DNA of 64,000 nucleotides from Hungatella sp. UBA7603 (GCA_002478865.1 DLJZ01000021.1:61351-125350); one strand, 5' to 3'; positions 51,526 to 60,002 are shown, counted from the first letter of the stretch. Translations and numbers: made by a program. The notes: a model not told the origin generated them from the letters alone.

Positions 51526-52551
51526 TTATCCTTTGAAACCGTTTCGTTTGTTCTTTAACATCAAATATAGAAAACAGGGACTGCCAATCAATGATAGTAA
51601 AATACCTACAGGCAGTTCATAAGGCAAAAACATGACTCTCGAAAGTAAGTCACAGACAATGACGAACAAACCTCCGATTAGAGCACTTGCAGGGATCACA
51701 AACCGGTTATCTGAGCCAATGAATAATTTCACACCATGAGGAACTAGGAGCCCCACAAAACCAATTAATCCACAAAAGCTAACGGCTGCACCGGCAAGAA
51801 TGGACGCTACAAATAGATAAGCACATCGGCTTACGGCCACATTCATTCCAAGAGTCTTTGCGTAATCCGCTCCAAGATTTAAAAGATTCAAGCCCTTGGC
51901 ACAAAACATTGCCAGGAGCAGACCAAGAATGATAAAAAAAGAGGGACAGGCAATGGCCTTAGACGTTACAGAAGACAATCCTCCTGCCAAAAAATTACCT
52001 GAGCCCACATAGGCATCTGGATCCAAAATCATAATTACATTCATTCCAGCGGTGAATATGCTATTTACCACAAATCCGATTAATACCAGCATAAGCTGTG
52101 ACATCTGGCCTAGGGCACCAGTTAAGAGAACTATGATGCAAGCAAAGAGGGCACCGAAAAATGCGGAAATGGGTAGCAAGTAAGTGGAAGGTGAAAACAT
52201 AGCGGAAGCCAATAAAACAAAGAATCCAGCTCCCGCATTAACTCCAATGATGTTGGGACTGGCAAGGGGATTATTTAATACAGACTGAATGATGGTTCCT
52301 GAAACTGCCAGCCCACTTCCTGCTAAAAGTGCGCCAAGGACTCTTGGTAACCGTACCGTCATAATAATTCGGTATAAGAAATCATCCGAATCCTTTTGAT
52401 TTAGAGTTTTTAAGAATAAGGAGAGTTTCATTGGATTGGCTCCCAGACACAATCCTGCTCCCACACCAATGAGTAGACCTATGAATGCCAATAGTAGAAA
52501 AGCCCAAGCTTTACGATTTTTCCCCTGAAAGAATCTTTGAAAGATATTCAT
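51526..52551 (-). CDS. FecCD-family ABC transporter permease
   Basis: A 341-aa membrane protein with about 9-10 helices. It has FecCD/BtuC hallmarks: R-L-P-R-V-L-G-A-L-L-A-G-S-G-L-A-V-S-G, N-P-L-A-S-P-N-I-I-G-V-N-A-G-A-G, and F-V-G-L-L-V-P-H-G-V-K. I start at ATG 52551, where GGGGAGAG lies just upstream; an extension to 52620 is unlikely. The start lies inside the end of the binding-protein gene (41-bp overlap), so the two are tightly coupled. Confidence 0.93.
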   Translation of the reverse strand: MNIFQRFFQGKNRKAWAFLLLAFIGLLIGVGAGLCLGANPMKLSLFLKTLNQKDSDDFLYRIIMTVRLPRVLGALLAGSGLAVSGTIIQSVLNNPLASPNIIGVNAGAGFFVLLASAMFSPSTYLLPISAFFGALFACIIVLLTGALGQMSQLMLVLIGFVVNSIFTAGMNVIMILDPDAYVGSGNFLAGGLSSVTSKAIACPSFFIILGLLLAMFCAKGLNLLNLGADYAKTLGMNVAVSRCAYLFVASILAGAAVSFCGLIGFVGLLVPHGVKLFIGSDNRFVIPASALIGGLFVIVCDLLSRVMFLPYELPVGILLSLIGSPCFLYLMLKNKRNGFKG

Positions 52552-53455
52552 AGCTCTCTCCCCATCTTGCATCTGGTTTATAAAGAAACTTTTCTTTTGG
52601 TAAGATGATGTACTTACCATTCTTTACTGCCTGAAGACCATTCCAGGCAGGATTGCTTTCTATCGTTTCTTTTAGATTCTTTTTTGCCAGCGCGTCATCA
52701 TTTCCCATGGGCACCACAAAAATATAATCCGGATCATCCTTCATGATGGATTCCATGCTAAATTCTTTTAATAGACTTTTGTCCTCATCGGCAATGTTAT
52801 TGCAGCCTAAGTCCTTTAACATCTTACCGGTCATGGACTCAGAATTCTTTACGACTGCTCCACCAGAGTATGTAACGAGAAAGAGAATAGAGGGCGAAGG
52901 TAAGCTGCTCTTATTTGATATGATGGAATCAATTTTTTCTTTTACCTCCAGACCGTTCTTTTTATAAAGATCCTCACGTCCTGTAATATCCGTACAAACC
53001 TTAAGCATCTTTAGATAGTCCTCAAAATAGGTTACCTGAAAGTAGGCGGTAGGGATTCCTGCCTGTTTTAAGGTATCTTTGATTGCTACATGCTCCCTTG
53101 TTTCCGAAGACAGGATAACCAGATCTGGCGAACATCCTATAATCTTTTCTACGTTGGGACTGTTATATGTCCCAACAGTTATCATATCTTTTGAAAGGGC
53201 AAGCCCTCTTTCGTCAAAAGCATCATCAGTAACTGCTTTCAATTCTCCTCCTGCATTCAGCCAGGTTTCCGCGAAGCTTCCCATAAGAGCCACTACCTTC
53301 TTCGGGTTCTTAACCGTGATTTCCTGTCCCAGCGCATCGGCAAACCGGTAGCCCTCTATAGTTGGAGCTGGTTCCTTTGTCTTAGGATTGCAGCCTGACA
53401 TAAGCATTGCAAGCAGTAACAGAACGAATGGTATTAGGATGGATTTTAGTCTCAT
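52511..53455 (-). CDS. ABC transporter substrate-binding lipoprotein, FepB/BtuF-like
   Basis: A 314-aa type-III binding protein with lipobox M-S-G-C near residue 22. The two-lobe pattern is visible: N-P-K-K-V-V-A-L-M-G-S-F-A-E-T-W, S-P-D-L-V-I-L-S-S-E-T-R, the long connecting helix, and D-P-D-Y-I-F-V-V-P-M-G-N. Ligands of the family are ferric chelates, heme or corrinoids. Its ATG overlaps the stop of the radical SAM gene by four bases. Confidence 0.92.
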   Translation of the reverse strand: MRLKSILIPFVLLLLAMLMSGCNPKTKEPAPTIEGYRFADALGQEITVKNPKKVVALMGSFAETWLNAGGELKAVTDDAFDERGLALSKDMITVGTYNSPNVEKIIGCSPDLVILSSETREHVAIKDTLKQAGIPTAYFQVTYFEDYLKMLKVCTDITGREDLYKKNGLEVKEKIDSIISNKSSLPSPSILFLVTYSGGAVVKNSESMTGKMLKDLGCNNIADEDKSLLKEFSMESIMKDDPDYIFVVPMGNDDALAKKNLKETIESNPAWNGLQAVKNGKYIILPKEKFLYKPDARWGESYEYLSKILSGEKS

Positions 53456-54462
53456 GCCAAAGTCCCTCCTGTCTCCAATTGTTTCCCATAGGCACAGTAG
53501 CTGTCCTCTGCCATATAATCTCCGTCGTGATAATATCCCGCTCTAGCTCGACAGCCTCCACATTCTTTTTCATAGGTGCAGCCACAACATGTCCCTTTGT
53601 AATGCTGTGTCCTCAGATGGTTTAATAGATGACTGTTCTTCCATATCTCATCAAAGGATTCCTCTCGCACATTCCCTGCCTCCTCGGTCATGTAGGCGCA
53701 GGGCCTAACATTTCCCAAAGGGTCTATAATGCAATAGGATAATCCAGCAAGGCAACCTCTTTGGAACCTTGTTTTTACGTCCATTTGATTGGCAACCCGA
53801 ATAAACTGGGGGGCGCAGGTAGGTTTGATATCAATAGGTACCTGTTTTTGCTTCTCCATAATGGTCATTAAGAGCTTTTCATATTCTACTACCTCAAGTG
53901 CTGTTTCTTCTAGAAATTTACCTCTGCCAACGGGGATAAGGAAAAATAGGTAACAGGCGATGGCTCCTACCTTTACACTAAAATCAATGATGTCACATAC
54001 TTCAGACTGATTCCAATCCATAATGGTGGTATGGATCTGGAAGGGCAGACCTGCCTTTTTGCAGTTTTCGATGCCTTCCATGGTCAGTTGAAATGCGTCC
54101 TCTTTTCCTCTAAAATAATTGTGTTTTTCCTCCTCTAAGCTGTCAATGCTAATTCCCATTGCCTTTGCACCCCAACTCTTTAGCTTTTTTGCTGTCTCTT
54201 CCGTAATTAGAGTTCCATTGGTGCCAAAAACAGGACGCAGTCCCTGTAAAGAGGCATAAGAAACCAGCTCATAGATGTCAGGGCGCATCAGCGGCTCTCC
54301 TCCGCTAAATATCATAATCTTAAAACCAGCAGATTTTATTTCCTCAATCATTTTCTTTGCCTCTTCTGTGGTCAGCTCTTTTGTAGATTTGCTTCCAGCA
54401 TCCTGATAGCAATGCCTGCATTTTAAATTGCACTGATTGGTGGTCAGCCATGATACAATCAT
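53452..54462 (-). CDS. Radical SAM/SPASM protein (NirJ/AhbC/AhbD-like)
   Basis: A 336-aa enzyme. The radical SAM motif is C-N-L-K-C-R-H-C (Cys11, 15, 18), followed by F-S-G-G-E-P-L. The C-terminal SPASM region has R-G-C-L-A-G-L-S-Y-C, R-P-C-A-Y, and C-C-G-C-x(5)-C-G-G-C-R-A-R-A. The last motif with the G-D-Y-M-A-E-D-S-Y-C end resembles the heme-d1/alternative heme enzymes NirJ, AhbC and AhbD. GGAAGGAG precedes ATG 54462. It leads an operon with a FecBCD-type importer, so a role in modifying an imported tetrapyrrole is an attractive inference, not shown. Confidence 0.85.
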   Translation of the reverse strand: MIVSWLTTNQCNLKCRHCYQDAGSKSTKELTTEEAKKMIEEIKSAGFKIMIFSGGEPLMRPDIYELVSYASLQGLRPVFGTNGTLITEETAKKLKSWGAKAMGISIDSLEEEKHNYFRGKEDAFQLTMEGIENCKKAGLPFQIHTTIMDWNQSEVCDIIDFSVKVGAIACYLFFLIPVGRGKFLEETALEVVEYEKLLMTIMEKQKQVPIDIKPTCAPQFIRVANQMDVKTRFQRGCLAGLSYCIIDPLGNVRPCAYMTEEAGNVREESFDEIWKNSHLLNHLRTQHYKGTCCGCTYEKECGGCRARAGYYHDGDYMAEDSYCAYGKQLETGGTLA

Positions 54463-54581
54463 TCTTTTTCTCCTTCCATTCCAGTCCATACCGTTTGCCG
54501 TAAAGCGAAAAAGTATATGCTATTATATGTCAATGGCTTGACCCATAGAATCAAGGCTTCTTTGAAATAATAAAGCTGATA

Positions 54582-54609
54582 TTTACATTTTCACTTTGGA
54601 TGGTATAAT
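54582..54609 (+). promoter_or_regulatory. Predicted promoter of the hxlR-type gene
   Basis: TTTACA (54582-54587), 16 nt, TATAAT (54604-54609). The upstream ATG at 54596 lies inside this promoter, which argues against its use as a start codon. Confidence 0.7.
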
Positions 54610-54664
54610 GAAAGAAGTGATTTTGATACCTGATATACTTTATATACTGAAAAGAGGTGCTTTT

Positions 54665-55081
54665 TTGTCTACAAACGTGATCTGCAGCAAACCCATGCAC
54701 GAAGAATGTTATATGAAAAATCAATGCTTAAAATACAATATCTGTCCTATGGCCATGGTACAGGACCTGGTTTCTGGTAAGTGGAAAATCTTGATTCTCT
54801 GGTACTTAAGCAGCAACACCTTACGTTTTAGTGAGATAAAGAAACGACTTCCCCAGATTACCCAAAAGATGCTCACCTCTCAACTGCGCAGCCTGGAAGA
54901 GGATAAATTGGTGAGTCGCAAGGTCTATCCCGTGGTCCCCTCCAGGGTAGAATATAGCTTAACAGACTTAGGGGAAAAGATTATTCCAATTCTTGAGCTG
55001 ATGCATTCGTTTGGCAGCCAGTACTTAAATGCAGAACTTGATACAGAATCTGATCAGGAAGAACGTATCGCGCAAATTTAA
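54665..55081 (+). CDS. HxlR/DUF24 family transcriptional regulator
   Basis: A 138-aa winged-helix regulator. The core C-P-M-A-M-V-Q-D-L-V-S-G-K-W-K-I-L-I-L-W-Y-L and R-F-S-E-I-K-K-R-L-P-x-I-T-Q-K-M-L is typical of the family. It has several Cys near the N-terminus (C-S-K-P, E-E-C-Y, N-Q-C, I-C-P), including the conserved one used for thiol sensing in YodB-type members. I start at TTG 54665, with AGAGGT six bases upstream. It may control gapN, azoR and the FeoB-associated gene, which share a promoter motif. Confidence 0.88.
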   Translation: MSTNVICSKPMHEECYMKNQCLKYNICPMAMVQDLVSGKWKILILWYLSSNTLRFSEIKKRLPQITQKMLTSQLRSLEEDKLVSRKVYPVVPSRVEYSLTDLGEKIIPILELMHSFGSQYLNAELDTESDQEERIAQI

Positions 55082-55083
55082 AA

Positions 55084-55137
55084 GCCTCAGGATCCTTGGG
55101 ACTGACTTACGGTCCCAAGGATCCTGAGGTTTTTTAT
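55084..55137 (+). terminator. Terminator of the HxlR gene
   Basis: CCTCAGGATCCTTGGGAC and its exact complement form an 18-bp stem followed by TTTTTT. Confidence 0.95.
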
Positions 55138-55157
55138 TTCCTGTACTATACTTGAAT

Positions 55158-56621
55158 TTAATTATTTGATAGATTGATAACCGTTACCTTTGGTCTTGAC
55201 ATGGATTCAATGGAATAGCGGATTCCCTGGGTTCCTATACCGGAAGCCTTTACCCCTAAGAATGGAAAATGGTCTGGTCCTCTCTCTGTTTTGTTGTTGA
55301 CCTGAACCGTACCTACCTCCAGCTTATTTGCCACATAAAAGGCGTTGTTGATGTTCTGGGTAAAGACTGCGGACTGTAAGCCATACTCCGACTCATTGGC
55401 CAGCTTTATGGCCTCATCCTTGTCTTTGACTCTAATAATAGGGAGAACAGGGCCAAATGGTTCTTCCCATGCCAAACGCATATCAGTCGTTACATTGTCA
55501 AACAGGGTTGGTTGAATGAGGTTCCCTTCTCTATTACCACCAAACAATAACTTGGCGCCCTTTTCCTTGGCATCATCAATTAGCTCGCAGACAAAATCTG
55601 CTGCGTTGGTACTGATGAGGGGAACGATATCCACATCCCGATCCAAGGGATTTCCCATAGTAAGCTTTTCTAGTTTAGGCAGGATTTTTTCAATTAACTG
55701 GTCAGCTACCTCTTCTACCACAAGGATTCTCTTTACTGCGGTGCATCTCTGCCCGGAATAAGAATAACCTCCTGCAACGATATTACTAGCTGTCAGTTCC
55801 AGATCTGCATCCTCCAATACGATAGCTGCATCCTTTCCTCCAAGTTCCATTAACAACGGTACCATGCTGGTTATACTGGAGATATGGGCGCCCACCTCAG
55901 TACTTCCAGTAAAGTTAATAAAATCAATTCCCTTATGGGTGGTGATATAATCTCCAATCTCACTTCCTTTTCCAGTGACCGTATTTAATACTCCAGCTGG
56001 AACTCCAGCCTCTTGAAATGCTCTGGCCAGATACAGACCGCACAGGCAACCCTGAGAAGCAGGCTTTAAAACAATAGAGTTACCAGCCATTAAGCCTGGC
56101 GCAATTTTGGAAGCTGCAAGGTTTACTGGATAGTTAAATGGAGATATTGCTAATACAACTCCTAAGGGTTCTCTTCTTACGATGGATACTTTATTGTTTT
56201 TTCCGCCTGGGAAGCTGTCTCCTGGAATGCTTTCACCAGAGATGTTCTTTCCAGTATCTGCAGTGAACCGGATAAAGTCAGCCGTTCTTTCCACCTCAGA
56301 ATAACAGCTTTTTCTATCCTTTGAAATCTCGCGAACCATTAAATCTGCCAGTTCTTCTTTATACTTTAGCAGGATATCCGCTGCCCTGTATAGGATCTCT
56401 GTTTTTTCATCTGTGGTTACATTTCTCCATTGTTTTTGCGCTTTTTTCGCTGTCTCAATGGCCAGATCTACCTCTTCCTTTGACATGGCTGGTACCATTC
56501 CTAAGACAGTGTCGTCAATTGGAGATTTTATTGTAATATAAGTATCATTCTTGCTTTCGACCCATTGGCCGTTTTGCAGATTTCTGTATCTGTTGTTCTC
56601 GTCTCTAATGGCTGTTATCAT
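55158..56621 (-). CDS. gapN: NADP-dependent non-phosphorylating glyceraldehyde-3-phosphate dehydrogenase
   Basis: A 487-aa aldehyde dehydrogenase-superfamily enzyme converting glyceraldehyde-3-phosphate directly to 3-phosphoglycerate with NADPH formation. It is highly similar to streptococcal GapN: A-I-S-P-F-N-Y-P-V-N-L-A, L-E-L-G-G-K-D, the nucleophile Cys293 in S-G-Q-R-C-T-A-V-K-R, and W-E-E-P-F-G-P-V-L-P-I-I-R-V. Its promoter (56735-56769) carries the GTGCCTACT element and an adjacent inverted repeat. NADPH supply fits the neighbouring reductases. No strong ribosome site is seen before ATG 56621. Confidence 0.92.
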   Translation of the reverse strand: MITAIRDENNRYRNLQNGQWVESKNDTYITIKSPIDDTVLGMVPAMSKEEVDLAIETAKKAQKQWRNVTTDEKTEILYRAADILLKYKEELADLMVREISKDRKSCYSEVERTADFIRFTADTGKNISGESIPGDSFPGGKNNKVSIVRREPLGVVLAISPFNYPVNLAASKIAPGLMAGNSIVLKPASQGCLCGLYLARAFQEAGVPAGVLNTVTGKGSEIGDYITTHKGIDFINFTGSTEVGAHISSITSMVPLLMELGGKDAAIVLEDADLELTASNIVAGGYSYSGQRCTAVKRILVVEEVADQLIEKILPKLEKLTMGNPLDRDVDIVPLISTNAADFVCELIDDAKEKGAKLLFGGNREGNLIQPTLFDNVTTDMRLAWEEPFGPVLPIIRVKDKDEAIKLANESEYGLQSAVFTQNINNAFYVANKLEVGTVQVNNKTERGPDHFPFLGVKASGIGTQGIRYSIESMSRPKVTVINLSNN

Positions 56622-56734
56622 GAAACCACACTCCTATCTTTTTATTTATATTATGGATGCCTAAAGTCCAGGCTGTTACTTTTGACCGATTGCCTTTTCT
56701 AGACAGTATCCTTTTCTCTGTCTCTATAGTTAAT

Positions 56735-56796
56735 ATTATAACATTTACATTGTTTTATCCAGTAGGCACTATTTTGACACACAGTATCAAAATAGT
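56735..56796 (-). promoter_or_regulatory. gapN promoter with GTGCCTACT element and inverted repeat
   Basis: On the minus strand GTGCCTACT (56769-56761) lies 20 nt before TATAAT (56740-56735), over the -35 position. Just upstream, ACTATTTTGA and TCAAAATAGT form a perfect 10-bp inverted repeat with a 9-nt spacer (56768-56796). The remainder of the 455-bp gap to citC shows no gene. Confidence 0.6.
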
Positions 56797-57076
56797 AACC
56801 ATGAAAATTAAACTCATAATTTAATGTTTTTTTCTACCGTATTGACAAAAAATCGCACATACTAACATTATGAACCTAAATAGGCGAAAAAATGTAAAAA
56901 TCACCTCCTAAGCTATTTACTTTTTAAATAGGAAAGGATAGAATTATTTATAAGAAAATAAAACCTAATTTCGGCTCCATTTTTACTGGGGTCGTTTTCC
57001 TGATATTTGATCGGGAAGCTGTCATACGTACCATATCTATGATGTGTTTACAGGTTATAACGCAAAGGAGTAAATT

Positions 57077-58123
57077 ATGAGTGATTATTCTATATCTAAA
57101 GTTTCTTCGAATGACAAAAGGAGCAATCAGCTCATTGATCAACTTCTCTTAGGAGAAGGAATTCGAAGAGATAAGAATCTGGATTATACATGCGCCATGT
57201 TTGACGAAGATTTTAATGTTGTGGCTACGGGAAGCTGCTATGGCAATACCTTAAGATGTCTCGCTGTAAGCAGCAATCATCAGGGCGAAGGTCTGATGAA
57301 TCAGGTAATGTCCCATCTCACTGAGGTACAGTTTTCTCAAGGTAACTCTCACATCTTTCTTTACACAAAATCATCTGCCGCCAGATTTTTCTCTGATTTA
57401 GGCTTTTATGAGATTGTAAGAATTGAAGGCAAGGTTGTTTTCATGGAAAATAAGAGAAGTGGCTTTAAAGATTATATTGACCGTCTTGGTACCAACAAGA
57501 AAGAAGGGGATAACGTTGCTGCCATTGTAATGAATGCCAACCCTTTTACTCTTGGACATCTTACCCTTGTTGAAAAGGCAGCGGCGGAAAATGATGTGGT
57601 CCACTTATTTATTGTCAGCGAGGATGTAAGCTTGATTCCATTTTCAGTAAGAAAACGTCTGATTATAGAAGGTACCTCCCATCTCACCAATATATGCTAT
57701 CATGATAGTGGCCCATATATCATCAGCAATGCCACCTTTCCAAGTTATTTTCAAAAGGACGATAATGCAGTCATTGAAAGCCATGCACTTTTGGATCTGG
57801 GTATCTTCATTAAGATTTCAGAATCTCTTGGTATCAACAGAAGATACGTGGGAGAAGAACCTACAAGCCTGGTTACAGCCCTTTATAATCAGATTATGAA
57901 GGAAAGGCTGCCCCAAGCAGGAATAGAATGCATCATCATTCCCAGAAAAGAAGCTGCTGGTACTGCAATCAGTGCCTCAACGGTTCGAAAGCTGATTAAA
58001 GAAGGGGATTTCTCACACTTAAGCAACTTTCTTCCCGATACCACCTTACGCTTTTTCCAAAGCGAGGAGGCCCAGCCTATTATTCAAAAAATCAAAGATG
58101 CTGATCAAGTCATCCATTACTAA
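57077..58123 (+). CDS. citC: [Citrate (pro-3S)-lyase] ligase
   Basis: A 348-aa enzyme that acetylates the prosthetic group of citrate lyase using ATP and acetate. The N-terminal GNAT-like domain (about 1-130, with L-A-V-S-S-N-H-Q-G-E-G-L) is followed by the nucleotidyltransferase domain: N-A-N-P-F-T-L-G-H near 153-161 and I-S-A-S-T-V-R near 300. No citrate lyase subunit genes (citDEF) or citG are nearby, so it is separated from its usual cluster. AAAGGAG precedes ATG 57077. A terminator follows. Confidence 0.92.
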   Translation: MSDYSISKVSSNDKRSNQLIDQLLLGEGIRRDKNLDYTCAMFDEDFNVVATGSCYGNTLRCLAVSSNHQGEGLMNQVMSHLTEVQFSQGNSHIFLYTKSSAARFFSDLGFYEIVRIEGKVVFMENKRSGFKDYIDRLGTNKKEGDNVAAIVMNANPFTLGHLTLVEKAAAENDVVHLFIVSEDVSLIPFSVRKRLIIEGTSHLTNICYHDSGPYIISNATFPSYFQKDDNAVIESHALLDLGIFIKISESLGINRRYVGEEPTSLVTALYNQIMKERLPQAGIECIIIPRKEAAGTAISASTVRKLIKEGDFSHLSNFLPDTTLRFFQSEEAQPIIQKIKDADQVIHY

Positions 58124-58131
58124 AAGACGAA

Positions 58132-58162
58132 CGGCGGTCCCAAAAGGAACCGCCGCTTTTTT
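58132..58162 (+). terminator. Terminator of citC
   Basis: GGCGGT and ACCGCC form a stem with a 10-nt loop, followed by GCTTTTTTT. Confidence 0.85.
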
Positions 58163-58172
58163 TATTCTTTAT

Positions 58173-58775
58173 TTAGAAGGTCTCTGCTATTTTCTTAGCT
58201 TCTTCAATTTCTTTCGCTACTGTTTCTTCTACATCGACTCCCACTACATCAAGCTGCTCGGCAGCTATGGTAGTAAAGTCGAGGACTCCCATAAAGCCTA
58301 AGATAGTTCTCAGATATTTATCTCCAAGTTCATACTCTTTTGCTATGGCAGAGCTGTAATTTCCACCTCTGGTGGTAATGTTAATTGCCTTTTTGCCATT
58401 GCAAAGGCCAGCAGGACCCTCAGCTGTATAATGGAAGGTGATACCAGAGACGCAGATATAATCAATGTAAGCTTTTAAAATAGCTGGGATGCTCAGATTC
58501 CATAAAGGCTCTGCAAATACGTATTTGTCTGCCTCTAAAAACTGATAAGCATATTTTAAAACTGGGTGATCCTTTCCTACACCAGGTGCTGGATTATGAT
58601 ATTCAAGATCTTCTCCCTCAAGAAAATGAATCCCCAGTTTATATAAATCGAGAACTACTACATCATCATCTGGGTGATGTTTCTTATACTGCTCCACAAA
58701 TGCGTCTGATATCTTAAATGTTCTTGAAACTCCATCTGGTTTTGAATTTGCTTTGATATAAAGAACTTTGCTCAT
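58173..58775 (-). CDS. azoR: FMN-dependent NADH-azoreductase
   Basis: A 200-aa flavodoxin-fold quinone/azo reductase of the AzoR family. The FMN loop is at Y-I-K-A-N-S-K-P-D-G-V-S-R-T; P-L-W-N-L-S-I-P-A-I-L-K-A-Y-I-D and T-T-R-G-G-N-Y follow. These enzymes detoxify quinones and electrophiles and are often controlled by HxlR/YodB-type repressors. The promoter holds the GTGCCTACT element. It converges on citC. Confidence 0.93.
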   Translation of the reverse strand: MSKVLYIKANSKPDGVSRTFKISDAFVEQYKKHHPDDDVVVLDLYKLGIHFLEGEDLEYHNPAPGVGKDHPVLKYAYQFLEADKYVFAEPLWNLSIPAILKAYIDYICVSGITFHYTAEGPAGLCNGKKAINITTRGGNYSSAIAKEYELGDKYLRTILGFMGVLDFTTIAAEQLDVVGVDVEETVAKEIEEAKKIAETF

Positions 58776-58854
58776 AATTATAATCTCCTTTATGATAAAT
58801 ATTTGACAAATGGATGGTCACTTTCTTTACGTCTGCCATCTATTGGATGATTTT

Positions 58855-58890
58855 ATTATAACACTCCAACAAAATTACGCAAGTAGGCAC
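58855..58890 (-). promoter_or_regulatory. azoR promoter with GTGCCTACT element
   Basis: On the minus strand GTGCCTACT (58890-58882), 21 nt, then TATAAT (58860-58855). The 347-bp azoR/FeoB-associated gap otherwise contains direct repeats of AGTAACTT (58976-58994) and the mirror promoter on the plus strand. Confidence 0.6.
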
Positions 58891-58997
58891 AATTTAGTGG
58901 TGTGGTTACCAAAAAGATACTACTATAATTATTATGCTTGTTTTACCAATTACTATGTATCTTAATGGTATCAATTAAGTAACTTAGTAACTTATTG

Positions 58998-59034
58998 GTG
59001 CCTACTTTACTGGGGCAAAGGACGGTATTATAAT
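58998..59034 (+). promoter_or_regulatory. Promoter of the FeoB-associated gene with GTGCCTACT element
   Basis: GTGCCTACT (58998-59006), 22 nt, TATAAT (59029-59034), about 90 nt before ATG 59123. The same architecture occurs before azoR and gapN. Confidence 0.6.
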
Positions 59035-59122
59035 AAGATATATACTTTCATTGTCGCAAAGTCAAAGATTACATATTAATATAACGGCTCGTATTTACTA
59101 TATAAGAACGGAGGTGTTTGAT

Positions 59123-59260
59123 ATGTTAGCTACCATCATTATTTTTGCTCTCATTGCAGCTTATGCTGGTTTTATCGTTATAAAAGGCATTCGGAAACTA
59201 AAACGTGGTGAGTCTGGGTGTGGCTGTGGGTGCTCAGATTGTTCAAAGAGCAGTGAATGA
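59123..59260 (+). CDS. FeoB-associated Cys-rich membrane protein
   Basis: A 45-aa protein with one membrane helix (about 3-24), a basic stretch (I-R-K-L-K-R-G) and a Cys-rich end C-G-C-G-C-S-D-C. This is the pattern of the small proteins usually found next to ferrous iron transporters. No feoA or feoB is present in the window. GGAGG lies nine bases before ATG 59123. A terminator follows. Confidence 0.85.
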   Translation: MLATIIIFALIAAYAGFIVIKGIRKLKRGESGCGCGCSDCSKSSE

Positions 59261-59281
59261 TTTATAAGGAATCTTAGATAT

Positions 59282-59339
59282 GAAAACGTACCAAGGGTGG
59301 TTAATACAACACAAGCCCTTGGTACGTTTTCTTTTTTTT
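59282..59339. terminator. Bidirectional terminator
   Basis: GAAAACGTACCAAGGG and CCCTTGGTACGTTTTC form a 16-bp stem with T runs, between the convergent Cys-rich and flavin reductase genes. Confidence 0.93.
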
Positions 59340-59874
59340 ATTTCATGAAACGAAAGCCCTTGCTGTCTCCGTCTCCAATGTAGAGTACCTCATCAAATGC
59401 ATTTACATTTAGACGTCCGGATTCACTTAAGTAAGACTCTGCCACAAGACGGCCTTTAATCTTGGCCAGAATGTTGGTAATCCCATAATGGTTCTCACTT
59501 TCAATCACATCAGTCAGCCTGCATTCAATGGAAATTGGGCATTCTTCGATGATTGGAGCACTGATTACTTTAGATGGTACTGGAGTCAGGTTAATGCTGT
59601 CAAACTTCTTGCATTCCGCTCCTGTATTCTTTCCGCAGAAGTTAATCGCCTCAATCTGGCTGCTATCTGCAATGTTGACTACAAAATCAGATACTTCTTT
59701 AATCCGGTTCAGAGCGTAACCCTTTGTGCTAAATCCCAATGCCATCATATTCCTTAAGGTATAGGATGAAGACACGGTAGTTACATTCGGTGTGCCGTCC
59801 GTATCATAATAACTTACAAGAATGACAGGGAAGCCGTAATACAGCTTGTCATAAAATACATTTACTTTTTTCAT
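59338..59874 (-). CDS. Flavin reductase-like family protein
   Basis: A 178-aa FMN-binding split-barrel protein. It has Y-G-F-P-V-I-L-V-S-Y, N-V-T-T-V-S-S-S-Y, M-M-A-L-G-F-S-T, and F-V-V-N-I-A as in flavin reductase-like and flavoredoxin proteins. These move electrons to flavins or metal centres in anaerobes. GGAGGT lies before ATG 59874; the ATG at 59886 has no site. Next to hcp on the same strand but separated by a terminator. Confidence 0.88.
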   Translation of the reverse strand: MKKVNVFYDKLYYGFPVILVSYYDTDGTPNVTTVSSSYTLRNMMALGFSTKGYALNRIKEVSDFVVNIADSSQIEAINFCGKNTGAECKKFDSINLTPVPSKVISAPIIEECPISIECRLTDVIESENHYGITNILAKIKGRLVAESYLSESGRLNVNAFDEVLYIGDGDSKGFRFMK

Positions 59875-59941
59875 GATTACCTCCACGAACTAAAATTGTT
59901 TAAAAGTTATTGTAAGCCAGCACTTACCTCATTATTCTATC

Positions 59942-59990
59942 AAAAAAAGCAGGTCATGGACGTTGCCTGTGCAACGTCCATGACCTGCTA
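59942..59990 (-). terminator. Terminator of hcp
   Basis: AGCAGGTCATGGACGTTGC and its perfect complement form a 19-bp stem with a 4-nt loop; a T run follows on the minus strand. Confidence 0.95.
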
Positions 59991-60002
59991 ATATTGAAAT
60001 AA

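Noticed and set aside
54463..54595. Cobalamin riboswitch controlling the radical SAM/ABC operon
   Set aside because: The short upstream gap lacks the B12-box sequence and is too small for the aptamer.
54596..54664. Upstream ATG start for the HxlR-type gene
   Set aside because: The ATG lies inside the predicted promoter and has no ribosome site; TTG 54665 with AGAGGT fits better.
56948..57142. A 64-codon minus-strand frame across the citC start
   Set aside because: It has no ribosome site and overlaps the well-supported citC start.
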